Shown here in pieces: positions 1 to 6,161 of a stretch of 17,183 nucleotides of DNA (positions are counted from its first letter, which is position 1; each line of letters begins with the position of its first letter). Source of the DNA: CAZTTG01 sp964615935 (GTDB lineage: Bacteria > Planctomycetota > UBA1135 > GCA-002686595); NCBI GenBank assembly GCA_964615935.1, contig CAZTTG010000113.1, positions 1 to 17,183 of the forward strand, given 5' to 3'. A model generated the notes under the pieces. The model saw only the letters and a list, made by a program, of their open reading frames with translations, searched no databases and had not been told where the DNA came from. The position numbers and the translations under genes are program-made.

Positions 1-1
1 G

Positions 2-268
2 GCCACCTTCGGCTCCAGCCTGGCGGTGGCCACCAACCTCCTGCCGGTCAATGCCATGGCCGGCTTCGGCACCCAGGAGACCGGCTGGGTGCTGGGCTTC
101 GGGCTGCTCGGGGTGGAGCCCGACCTGGCCCTCTCGACCGGGGTGGGGGTCCACCTCGTCCAGCTCCTCAACGTCTGCCTGATGGGGGCCCTGGGGCACC
201 TGGCCATGGGCCTGCTGCCGGGGCGCCGGCCCCCGAGTCGACCCGGGCCCCCGGGCCGGGCCGGGTAG
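2..268 (+). CDS. C-terminal end of a flippase-like / LPG-synthase-TM family membrane protein (partial)
   Basis: The reading frame is open to the left edge, so the first visible codon at position 2 is internal and the N-terminus is missing. About 88 residues are visible. They show a hydrophobic stretch, the motif LPVNAMAGFGTQE, then two more hydrophobic segments and a short Arg/Pro-rich tail. An LP..-G-G-E signature followed by Gly-rich helices is typical of the last third of the lysylphosphatidylglycerol synthase transmembrane (UPF0104/AglD-like) family. These are inner-membrane proteins linked to lipid or polyprenyl-glycan handling. The methyltransferase starts 51 bp downstream on the same strand, so the two may share a transcript. 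The family call rests on a short fragment. The function, such as flipping or aminoacyl-lipid transfer, cannot be told from it. Confidence 0.55.
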   Translation, partial: ATFGSSLAVATNLLPVNAMAGFGTQETGWVLGFGLLGVEPDLALSTGVGVHLVQLLNVCLMGALGHLAMGLLPGRRPPSRPGPPGRAG

Positions 269-319
269 GGTACGGTACGGTAGGCTGAGGCCCGCCCCGC
301 TCCCCGTCCTCCGTCCGCG

Positions 320-1111
320 ATGAGCACCAGCAACGTCCAGGCCCAGATCGAGCTGCACCGCGCCCTGGCGCCGCGCTACGCCTACCGCTACAGCTTCGAG
401 TTCTCGCGCCTCTTCCAGGAGGACTGGCACGCCGAGATGATGTCGCTCATGCCCGAGGGCGCGCGGCGCGTGCTGGACCTGGGCTGCGGCACGGGCTTCT
501 TCCTGGCCGAGCTGGAGCGCGAGCGCCCCGGGGCGGTGGGCCTGGACCTCAGCCACGAGATGCTGCGGGTCAGCGAGCAGTACGTGCCCGGCGCCCGCCT
601 GGTCACGGCCGACGCCGAGAAGCTGCCCTTCCGCGAGCGCGCCTTCGACGTGGTCTTCTGCAAGGGCAGCCTGCACCACATGCGCGACCACCAGGGCTTC
701 CTGGAGCACTGTCTCGGCGCCCTGGACGGGGGCGGCCGGCTGATCCTGAGCGAGCCCTGCAACGACAACCCGCTCATCCGCCTGGCGCGCTGGCTGCTCT
801 ACAAGCTCAGCCCGCACTTCGACCCCGGCGACAAGGGCTTCTCCGAGCGGGAGCTGCGGCGGATGTGCGGCGAGGCCGGCTACGAGGTCCTGTGCGCCAG
901 GCGTTACGGGATCTTTGCCTATGTCTTCGCCGGCTTTCCCGACCACCTTGGCATCCTGAGGTTCGTCCCGGGCAACGCCTGGATCGTCCGCCGGATGATC
1001 GGACTGGACCGGATCCTGCGGTCGATCCCGCTGCTCAAGATGTTCGCCTTCCATCTGGTCGTGGCGGCCCGCCCGCGCGACGGACGCGCGGGGGGGGCTC
1101 CAGGGCCCTGA
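320..1111 (+). CDS. Class I SAM-dependent methyltransferase (Methyltransf_11 type)
   Basis: A 263-residue cytosolic methyltransferase. Motif I is VLDLGCGTGFF at about residues 51-61, which binds S-adenosylmethionine. The acidic end of strand 2 is GLDLS at 74-78. The adenine-contacting segment is TADAEKLPF at about 96-104. Motif II/post-II is DVVFCKGSLHH at 110-120. This order and spacing match the Methyltransf_11/25 families. The C-terminal 100 residues are rich in Leu and Arg and include several amphipathic or hydrophobic stretches (LARWLLYKLS, LLKMFAFHLVV). That suggests a large or lipid-like substrate, or membrane contact, but the substrate cannot be identified. The ATG start leaves a complete Rossmann fold. 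No strong Shine-Dalgarno site precedes it. It follows a membrane-lipid-type gene and ends 11 bp before the amidohydrolase, so all three may be one transcription unit. Confidence 0.85.
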   Translation: MSTSNVQAQIELHRALAPRYAYRYSFEFSRLFQEDWHAEMMSLMPEGARRVLDLGCGTGFFLAELERERPGAVGLDLSHEMLRVSEQYVPGARLVTADAEKLPFRERAFDVVFCKGSLHHMRDHQGFLEHCLGALDGGGRLILSEPCNDNPLIRLARWLLYKLSPHFDPGDKGFSERELRRMCGEAGYEVLCARRYGIFAYVFAGFPDHLGILRFVPGNAWIVRRMIGLDRILRSIPLLKMFAFHLVVAARPRDGRAGGAPGP

Positions 1112-1122
1112 ACGAGCTGCCG

Positions 1123-2457
1123 ATGAGGCCCGTCATGCAAGTCGCCGCATCCACGCTGCTGCTCCCCCTGCTGCTCTCCGTCCCGGCCCTCGCGGGTGGC
1201 CCCGACGGGGCGCCCACGGCTCCCGCGGGCGAGGTCGGGGGCCCGGGACTGGCGCTCCGGGCCGCCAAGATCCTGACCGCCGCCGAGGAGGGCCCGGCGG
1301 TGATCGACCACGGCGTGCTCCTGATCGAGGACGGCCGGATCGCCGGCGTGGGGTCGGCGGAGGAGATCGACGTCCCCGAGGGCTGGGCCGTCGAGGACGC
1401 GGGCGAGCTCTGGCTGGTTCCAGGCATCGTGGACATCCACACCCACGTCGCCAGCGGCAACGCGCTGATGGTCAACGACATCAACGACTCGGTGTTCCTG
1501 ACCAACCCCGGGCTGCGCGTCAGCGTGGGGGTTCGGCCGCAGAACAAGCTCCTGCGCCGCGGGGTTGGCGGCGGCGTGACCGCCGCGCTCTACATCCCCG
1601 GCTCGGGGACCAACATCAGCGGGCATGGCCTCCTGCTGAAGACCGGGCTGGAGACCTACGAGGAGAACCTGCTGCGCGATCCCGGCTCGCTCAAGCTGGC
1701 CCAGGCGGGCAACCCCGAGCGCTGGTGCATCGGAGTGGGTCGTTCCTTCATGAACTGGCACACGCGTCACCAGCTCCGCTGCGGCATCGCCTACGCGGAG
1801 GCCTGGGAGGCCTTCGAGCAGGAACGGGGACCGGAGCCCGAGAAGGACATCCGGCTGGAGATCTTCCGCGACCTCTGCTCCAAGCGGACCCAGATCTCGG
1901 TGCACACCCAGGTCTACCAGGTGGTGCTGGCCACCATCACCATGCTCAGCATGGAGCTGGGCTTCGACGCCTACATCGACCACGGCAGCTTCGACGGCTA
2001 CCGGACCGCGGCGCTGGCCCAGGAGGCCGGGGTCGGGGCGATGCTGGGTCCACGCCAGATCGCGTTCACCCGTGCGGGACGCATGGACACCGATGGCCGG
2101 GTCCTGGGCATGGCCGCCGAGTACCAGAAGCGCGGCCACACCGACATCGCCTTCAACACCGACTGCGTGGACAACGGGGTCTTCATCACGCCGCCCCTGG
2201 AGGAGGTCCAGCTCCAGGCCGGCATGGGCCGCCGCTACGGCATGACCAACGAGAACCACGAGATCCTGCGGGGCCTGACCAGCGTCCCCGCGAAGACCGC
2301 CGGCCTGGACCACCGCCTGGGCAGCCTGGAGGTGGGCAAGGACGCCGACGTGGTGGTGATCAGCGGGGACCCCGCCGACCCCCGCTGCTGGGTCTCCAAG
2401 GTCTTCATCGAGGGCCGGGTGGTCTACGACGCGGCCAGCGAGCCGCGGAGGTGGTAG
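1123..2457 (+). CDS. Exported metal-dependent amidohydrolase (imidazolonepropionase-like)
   Basis: A 444-residue protein. The ATG at 1123 is chosen because it gives a clean signal peptide: residues 1-24, hydrophobic core TLLLPLLLSVPALA, cleavage after ALA. The frame extends further upstream but only across the methyltransferase. Amidohydrolase-superfamily features follow in order. The HxH metal motif is VDIHTH, with H106 and H108. A Gly-rich GTNISGHG segment with K173 lies near 162-173. Later ligand candidates are H261 in SVHTQ, H287 in DHGSF, and D347 in FNTDC. The C-terminal return of the beta-sandwich is GSLEVGKDADVVV followed by GDP. These match hydrolases of cyclic amides or peptidyl amides such as imidazolonepropionase-like enzymes. 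The substrate is unknown. A signal peptide points to a periplasmic or extracytoplasmic role, which argues against housekeeping histidine degradation. Its stop codon lies in the left copy of the duplicated block that flanks the fic gene. Confidence 0.85.
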   Translation: MRPVMQVAASTLLLPLLLSVPALAGGPDGAPTAPAGEVGGPGLALRAAKILTAAEEGPAVIDHGVLLIEDGRIAGVGSAEEIDVPEGWAVEDAGELWLVPGIVDIHTHVASGNALMVNDINDSVFLTNPGLRVSVGVRPQNKLLRRGVGGGVTAALYIPGSGTNISGHGLLLKTGLETYEENLLRDPGSLKLAQAGNPERWCIGVGRSFMNWHTRHQLRCGIAYAEAWEAFEQERGPEPEKDIRLEIFRDLCSKRTQISVHTQVYQVVLATITMLSMELGFDAYIDHGSFDGYRTAALAQEAGVGAMLGPRQIAFTRAGRMDTDGRVLGMAAEYQKRGHTDIAFNTDCVDNGVFITPPLEEVQLQAGMGRRYGMTNENHEILRGLTSVPAKTAGLDHRLGSLEVGKDADVVVISGDPADPRCWVSKVFIEGRVVYDAASEPRRW

Positions 2458-2535
2458 GGGGCGCGTCCTACTCGCCCGCCCGACGGCGGCCCTCGACGCC
2501 ATCGCGGGCGAGGCGCTTCGCAGAGATCCCCGTCC
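2451..2535. repeat. Left copy of a diverged direct repeat flanking the fic cassette
   Basis: The block starting GTGGTAGGGGGCGCG is repeated at 3910-4008. By hand alignment, 45 of the first 50 bases match. The left copy then lacks 15 bases, and about 26 of the next 32 bases match. The repeat contains the last Trp codon and stop of the amidohydrolase, a short inverted repeat (GTAGGG at 2454-2459 with TCCTAC at 2466-2471), and the 3' end of a DUF523 reading frame on the minus strand. The missing 15 bases in the right copy are bounded by CTCGACGCC and CTCGATGCC, which fits a slippage deletion. The two copies are offset by 1459 bp with the fic gene between them. Confidence 0.8.
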
Positions 2536-2539
2536 GTGC
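2468..2539 (-). pseudogene. Truncated 3' remnant of a DUF523 gene
   Basis: Read on the minus strand, the end of this frame gives AKRLARDG followed directly by VEGRRRAGE and a TAG stop. The intact DUF523 protein encoded at 3927-4418 ends AERLAREG-IEVLG-VEGRRRAGE. The remnant is therefore the last 20-24 codons of a homologous gene with an in-frame loss of five codons. In the last ten codons before the stop, all four differences from the intact copy are synonymous. This means the two copies diverged while both were translated. Upstream of the remnant the frame continues to 2755 but no longer resembles DUF523. No start or Fe-S cysteines remain, so this piece should not be functional. Confidence 0.7.
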
Positions 2540-2694
2540 CGTCCAGGACCCCAGCCAGCATTCCCGTCTCTGTGGTGTTCGAGAACTCGACCGAACGGCA
2601 ATCCACGCCAGGACGGGGACTTGTGACGCTTCGGGCCTCCGGATTCCGGCTGCGACTCCCCCAGGCTGGGCATCGAGTGCGGTGATTGAGCCGT

Positions 2695-2723
2695 CTATTC
2701 GCCGCAAAAAATGCAGCGAATAG
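2695..2723. promoter_or_regulatory. Perfect 8-bp inverted repeat upstream of fic (candidate operator)
   Basis: CTATTCGC at 2695-2702 and its exact reverse complement GCGAATAG at 2716-2723 are separated by 13 AT-rich bases. This is two half-sites spaced about two helical turns centre to centre. The arms lie 53-81 bp before the chosen fic start. A -10-like CATAAT at 2747-2752 follows, with no clear -35. A second smaller inverted repeat (CCGCA at 2755-2759, TGCGG at 2765-2769) covers the region just before the start codon. The arrangement resembles an operator beside a promoter. A hairpin in a transcript is the alternative. No candidate regulator is encoded next to it apart from the winged-helix-like C-terminus of Fic itself. 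Confidence 0.4.
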
Positions 2724-2775
2724 GGGTGGCCGCGACCCGAATCTCCCATAATCACCGCAAGGGGTGCGGCGAAAA

Positions 2776-3909
2776 ATGGGCTTCATTCACGAACTGGGGG
2801 GGTGGCCGGAGCTCACCTGGGATGGCGAGGCGCTCGCGGTCCCCCTCGCAGCCGTGCGCCACGAGCAGGGGAAGCACTTGGGAAAGATGGAGGCCCTGGG
2901 CTTCCGACTCCGAGCTGAGGCGAACCTCGCCGTCCTGACGGAAGACGTGGTGAAATCCTGGGCGATCGAGGGGGAGACCCTGAACCCGGAGGAGGTCCGA
3001 TCGTCGATCGCTCGCAGACTCGGCCTCGACGTCGGCGGCCTTCCAAGGGCTGGCAGAGAAATCGATGGCGTCGTCGAGATGATGCTCGACGCCACCCGCA
3101 ACTGCGATCAGCCCCTCACGCCAGCCCGCCTCTTTGGATGGCACGCTGCCCTGTTCCCGACGGGCTGGAGCGGCCTTCGCCGGATTGCCGTCGGGGCGTG
3201 GCGACCGGAGGGGGCTGAGCCGATGCAAGTGGTTTCGGGCTCCCTCGGGCGGGAGAGGGTGCACTTCGAGGCTCCGGCCGCCGAGCGACTCGAATCCGAG
3301 ATGGTCGGATTCCTCGATTGGCTCGGCTCGCCTTCGCAGATCGACCCCGTCCTCAGGGCCGGAATAGCGCATTTCCGGTTCATCACGATCCACCCGTTCA
3401 AGGATGGGAACGGCCGGATCGCGCGCGCGATCGGCGACATGGCTCTGTCGCAAGCGGATGGCACCAAGGACCGCTTCTACAGCCTGTCTTCGCAGATCGA
3501 AGCAGAACGCAAGGAGTACTACCTCCAACTGGAGACAGCGCAGCGTGGCGGCCTCGACATCACTGCGTGGCTCGATTGGCACATCGGTTGCCTCGGCCGC
3601 GCGATCAAGCACGCCGACCTGGCCCTCGTCTGGGTGCTGAGGAAAGCTCGGCTCTGGCAGCGAGTGAATCGCGACCCAGTCAACGATCGGCAACGCAAAG
3701 TGATCAACCGGCTCCTGGACGACTTCGAGGGCTTCCTGACGAACTCCAAGTACGTCAGGATTGCCAGGTGCTCGCCCGATACGGCGCTGCGTGACGTCCG
3801 GGGACTAGTGGAGCGCGGCATCCTCGTGAAAAACCCCGGCCGGGGCCGGAGCACGAGCTATCGACTGGCTGAGCCGGACATGCCGTCCGGGTCGAGTGCC
3901 GCCCGCTGA
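2776..3909 (+). CDS. Class II Fic family protein AMPylase with DUF4172-like N-terminus
   Basis: A 377-residue protein. The ATG at 2776 is preferred over the GTG at 2764 because MGFIHELGGWPELTWD fits the usual N-terminus of DUF4172-Fic proteins. An AAGGGG at 2759-2764 could serve as ribosome site. The inhibitory motif SWAIEG is at residues 61-66 (S/T-x3-E-G/N), with Glu65 as the residue that blocks ATP gamma-phosphate placement in class II Fic enzymes. The Fic core at 206-217 is HPFKDGNGRIAR, a complete match to HPFx(D/E)GNGRxxR with catalytic His206. The last 70 residues look like a winged helix (ALRDVRGLVERGIL, then GRSTSYRL). Members transfer AMP, or occasionally another phosphate-containing group, to protein hydroxyls. 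The target is unknown. No antitoxin gene is adjacent, as expected when inhibition is intramolecular. GC is about 63% in a sampled 60 bases, well below the neighbours, and the gene is flanked by direct repeats, so transfer is likely. Confidence 0.9.
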   Translation: MGFIHELGGWPELTWDGEALAVPLAAVRHEQGKHLGKMEALGFRLRAEANLAVLTEDVVKSWAIEGETLNPEEVRSSIARRLGLDVGGLPRAGREIDGVVEMMLDATRNCDQPLTPARLFGWHAALFPTGWSGLRRIAVGAWRPEGAEPMQVVSGSLGRERVHFEAPAAERLESEMVGFLDWLGSPSQIDPVLRAGIAHFRFITIHPFKDGNGRIARAIGDMALSQADGTKDRFYSLSSQIEAERKEYYLQLETAQRGGLDITAWLDWHIGCLGRAIKHADLALVWVLRKARLWQRVNRDPVNDRQRKVINRLLDDFEGFLTNSKYVRIARCSPDTALRDVRGLVERGILVKNPGRGRSTSYRLAEPDMPSGSSAAR

Positions 3910-4008
3910 GTGGTAGGGGGCGCGCCCTACTCCCCCGCCCGGCGTCGTCCCTCGACGCCCAGGACCTCGATGCCCTCGCGGGCGAGGCGCTCGGCGCAGA
4001 CCCCCGGG
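3910..4008. repeat. Right copy of the direct repeat flanking the fic cassette
   Basis: This copy begins immediately after the fic stop codon (TGA, 3907-3909) with GTGGTAGGGGGCGCG. It contains a 6-bp inverted repeat (GTAGGG at 3913-3918, CCCTAC at 3925-3930) and the true 3' end of the DUF523 gene on the minus strand. It keeps the TGGTAG that, in the left copy, is the Trp-stop end of the amidohydrolase, although here no gene uses it. The repeated unit therefore spans a former convergent amidohydrolase/DUF523 junction. At 80-100 bp, with clear divergence between copies, it is too long for an ordinary transposon target-site duplication. Confidence 0.8.
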
Positions 4009-4418
4009 CCGTCGACCAGCTCGGCGCCCACGTGGGTCTGGCGGACCCCGCAGGAGGGGGAGCGCTCCTTGAGGTAGGCGCGGGTGATGCCTCGGGCGCG
4101 GCAGGTGGCCAGGGCGTCCTCGGCGCCCGCCAGGAAGGCCTGGGTGGCGTCGATTCCCCCCTCCGTGACCACCTGGGCCGCGCCGTCCAGGACCGCTGCG
4201 GCGCCGCGCGCCTCGATCCAGGCGGGCGGCCGGGGAGTGCTCAGGCCGCCCGCCTCCTCGGGGCAGCAGGGGACCGGGATCTCGCCCCGCTCCTCCAGGA
4301 CGCGCTCGAGCTCGAGATCGCGATTCTCGCCGCCGTCCCACCGGCAGCGATGGCCGAGCAGGCAGGCGCTGACGAGCACGGGGCGGCCGGGGGGTGGATC
4401 CTGGGGGGAGGGTTGCAC
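3927..4418 (-). CDS. DUF523 family protein (TudS-like Fe-S desulfidase family)
   Basis: A 163-residue protein read from a GTG at 4418, close to the usual family length of about 150. The three DUF523 hallmarks are present: VSACLLGHRCRWDG with C19 and C25, PVPCCPEEAGGL with C51/C52, and KERSPSCG with C123. In the characterised member TudS (thiouracil desulfidase), three conserved cysteines hold a [4Fe-4S] cluster whose free iron takes sulfur from the substrate. C19, one of the C51/C52 pair, and C123 are the natural equivalents here. The substrate of this protein is not known. It is divergent from the DJ-1/XdhC pair with 81 bp between starts. Its last codons lie inside the right direct repeat, and a second diverged copy of that end is found at 2468-2539. 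Confidence 0.85.
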   Translation of the reverse strand: MQPSPQDPPPGRPVLVSACLLGHRCRWDGGENRDLELERVLEERGEIPVPCCPEEAGGLSTPRPPAWIEARGAAAVLDGAAQVVTEGGIDATQAFLAGAEDALATCRARGITRAYLKERSPSCGVRQTHVGAELVDGPGVCAERLAREGIEVLGVEGRRRAGE

Positions 4419-4499
4419 GCCTCTAGATTACCCGGGGGAGGCCTCCGGGGGGACGCGCGAGGGGGCGGACTTGCGGGCCCGCGGTGCGGCCCGGATAGA
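4419..4499. promoter_or_regulatory. Divergent promoter region between DUF523 and DJ-1 genes
   Basis: The 81 bp between the two divergent starts must hold both promoters. On the minus strand, TAATCT (4430-4425) sits six bases before the GTG of the DUF523 gene. On the plus strand, TAGAAT (4496-4501) lies seven bases before an in-frame GTG at 4509 of the DJ-1 gene, with TTGCGG at 4471-4476 as a weak -35 candidate. Neither gene has a Shine-Dalgarno site. These -10-like boxes are placed where leaderless transcripts would start, but the hexamers are short and could be chance. Confidence 0.3.
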
Positions 4500-5075
4500 A
4501 TGGCCGGCGTGAGCGAGACCAGACGAGCGCTCGTGCCCCTGGCGGGGGGCTTCGAGGAGATCGAGGCGGTGGCCATCGCCGACGTCCTGCGCCGGGCGGG
4601 GGTGGAGGTCGTCGTCGCCGGCCTCGAGCCGGGGCCGGTGCAGGGCGCCCACGGGATCGAGCTGACGCCCGACACCGAGCTCGCGGCCGTGGATGCCGAG
4701 GGCTTCGACGCGATCGTCCTGCCCGGGGGGATGGACGGGACCCTGCGCCTGATGGAGGACGAGCTGGTGCTGGCGGCGGTGCGCAGCCAGCGGGAGGGGG
4801 GGCGGCTGGTGGCGGCCATCTGCGCCGCGCCGATGGTCCTGGCCCGCGCCGGGGTCGTCTCCGGCGTGCCGGTCACCTCCCACCCCAGCGTGCGCGAGCG
4901 GCTGGGCGAGGCCGAGGTGCGGGAGGGGCCGCGGGTGGTGCGTTCGGGGAGCGTGATCACCAGCCAGGGGCCGGGGACGGCCATCGAGTTCGCTCTGGCC
5001 CTGGTGGAGGAGCTGGTCGGATCGGAGAAGGCGGCCGAGCTGGCCGCCGCCATGCTGGCCCGACGCGAGCCATGA
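4500..5075 (+). CDS. DJ-1/YajL family protein (DJ-1/PfpI superfamily)
   Basis: A 191-residue protein of standard family length. It has the strand-1 motif LVPLAGGFEEIEA (residues 11-23), whose Glu (E19/E20) is the conserved acid contacting the active cysteine. The nucleophile elbow is AAICAAPMVLARAG with C108. The downstream VTSHPS and SGSVITSQGPGTAIEFALAL segments are the usual DJ-1/YajL C-terminal signature. Members act as stress-response proteins, with reported glyoxalase/deglycase-like or redox-sensing cysteine chemistry; which applies here is not visible. The frame is open far upstream, but only from 4500 does the protein match the family. A GTG at 4509 is an alternative start. Its stop overlaps the xdhC start by four bases (ATGA, 5072-5075), so the two are translationally coupled. 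Confidence 0.88.
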   Translation: MAGVSETRRALVPLAGGFEEIEAVAIADVLRRAGVEVVVAGLEPGPVQGAHGIELTPDTELAAVDAEGFDAIVLPGGMDGTLRLMEDELVLAAVRSQREGGRLVAAICAAPMVLARAGVVSGVPVTSHPSVRERLGEAEVREGPRVVRSGSVITSQGPGTAIEFALALVEELVGSEKAAELAAAMLARREP

Positions 5076-5866
5076 CCGACGTCTTCCGGGAGATCGTGCG
5101 GGTGCGCGAGCGCGGCGAGGACTGCGCCCTGTGCACCGTAATCCGGGCTTCGGGATCGACTCCTGGCAAGCAGGCCATGAAGATGCTGGTGCGCGCCGAC
5201 GGGAGCGCCACGGGCTCGGTGGGCGGGGGGAGGGTCGAGGCCCTGGTGGTCGAGGCGGCCCTCACCAGCCTGCGCAACGAGCGCTCGCGCACCCTGAGCT
5301 TCTCGCTCTCCGAGGCGGAGGGCCACGACGGCGGTTTCCTGTGCGGCGGGCAGGTGGAGATCTTCGTGGAGCCGATCACCCAGCCCCGGGCCTACCTCTT
5401 CGGCGGCGGCCACGTCTCGGGCGCCATCGCCCCGCTGGCCCGACGGGTCGGCTTCCACGTGACCGTGGGCGACGACCGCGAGGCCTTCGTCACGACCGAG
5501 AGGCACCCCGACGCCCAGGAGCTCCGCTGCGGGAGCTTCGGCGAGCTGGCCCGCTCGATCGCCCCGGCCGAGGGCGCCTTCGTCGTGGTGGCCACGCGCG
5601 GCCACGAGCCGGACGGCGTGGTCCTGCGCGCCCTCAGCGAGGCCGGCTGCCGCCCCCGCTACCTGGCGATGATCGGCAGCCGCGCCAAGCGGGTGAAGCT
5701 CTTCGAGCGGCTCGCGGCGCAGGGCGTCTCGGAGGAGTTCTTGGCCCGGGTGCGCTCCCCGATGGGCCTGCCGATCGGGGCCCGGGACAGCGAGGAGATC
5801 GCCGTCAGCGTGGTGGCCGAGATGATCGCCGTGCGCCGCGGGGCCGAGGTCGCCGGGGATCCCTGA
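5072..5866 (+). CDS. xdhC: XdhC/CoxI family molybdenum-hydroxylase maturation factor
   Basis: A 264-residue protein with both domains of the family. The N-terminal XdhC/CoxI domain has CALCTVIRASGSTPGKQA (residues 18-35), GSVGGGRVEA (48-57) and the CGGQVEIFVEP block at 91-101. The C-terminal Rossmann-like domain has LFGGGHVSGAIAPLA (109-123), the DDR of VGDDREAF, MIGSRAKR (200-207) and SPMGLPIGA with EEIAVSVVAEMIA near the end. XdhC binds molybdenum cofactor, helps exchange its oxo ligand for sulfur and delivers it to xanthine-dehydrogenase-type enzymes. No large, FAD or Fe-S hydroxylase subunit is encoded in this window, so its client is elsewhere or just outside the family norm. It overlaps the DJ-1 gene by four bases. 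Similar YqeB/YqeC-type factors are excluded by the full XdhC signatures. Confidence 0.9.
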   Translation: MTDVFREIVRVRERGEDCALCTVIRASGSTPGKQAMKMLVRADGSATGSVGGGRVEALVVEAALTSLRNERSRTLSFSLSEAEGHDGGFLCGGQVEIFVEPITQPRAYLFGGGHVSGAIAPLARRVGFHVTVGDDREAFVTTERHPDAQELRCGSFGELARSIAPAEGAFVVVATRGHEPDGVVLRALSEAGCRPRYLAMIGSRAKRVKLFERLAAQGVSEEFLARVRSPMGLPIGARDSEEIAVSVVAEMIAVRRGAEVAGDP

Positions 5867-6021
5867 TCGGGGGGCGGGCCGGGCGCGCGGGTTTCCCCGG
5901 GCGGGCCCGCAACCGCCGGGCGGCCGAGCAGTCCCCCGGGCGGTAGGGGGGCGTTCCCCCGGGGGACCCCTCGGCTCCTGCCCCGAGGAGCGGGGCTCCC
6001 GCCGCGGATGCCGCGCCCGCG
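5867..6021. other. GC-rich hairpin-forming spacer after xdhC
   Basis: No gene is visible between the xdhC stop and the promoter at 6022. The stretch can form several GC hairpins, for example a G run at 5946-5951 against CCCCC at 5956-5960, and CCTCGG at 5969-5974 against CCGAGG at 5983-5988 with an eight-base loop. There is no T tract, so calling any of them an intrinsic terminator would be speculative, though one may end the DJ-1/xdhC transcript. Confidence 0.35.
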
Positions 6022-6051
6022 TTGACAGCCCCCCGCGGCGGCCCCTATCTT
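6022..6051 (+). promoter_or_regulatory. Sigma70-type promoter for the exported TPR gene
   Basis: A perfect TTGACA -35 box at 6022-6027 is followed after 18 bases by TATCTT at 6046-6051. Transcription would start near 6058, giving a leader of about 104 bases before the ATG at 6162. In DNA this GC-rich, a full -35 with a good -10 at proper spacing is unlikely by chance. The -10 and the bases after it (6045-6060) match 15 of 16 positions of the region in front of the UDP-glucose dehydrogenase gene, which supports a real promoter element. Confidence 0.75.
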
Positions 6052-6161
6052 GCTCCGCCCCATCCGAGCCGGACCTCCCCGCCAGCGCCGATCCGGCGCG
6101 TTACCGGGCCCTCCCGGGGGGGTAGGCCCCAGGCTCCACCAACCTCTCGGACATCCGAATC

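Noticed and set aside
919..2673. Long minus-strand open frame opposite the amidohydrolase
   Set aside because: It is a codon-bias shadow: low-complexity Gly/Arg/His content and no domain, while the plus strand has clear amidohydrolase motifs.
5941..5960. Possible third copy of the fic-flanking repeat (GGTAGGGGGG)
   Set aside because: Only about ten G-rich bases match and none of the DUF523 coding end is present.
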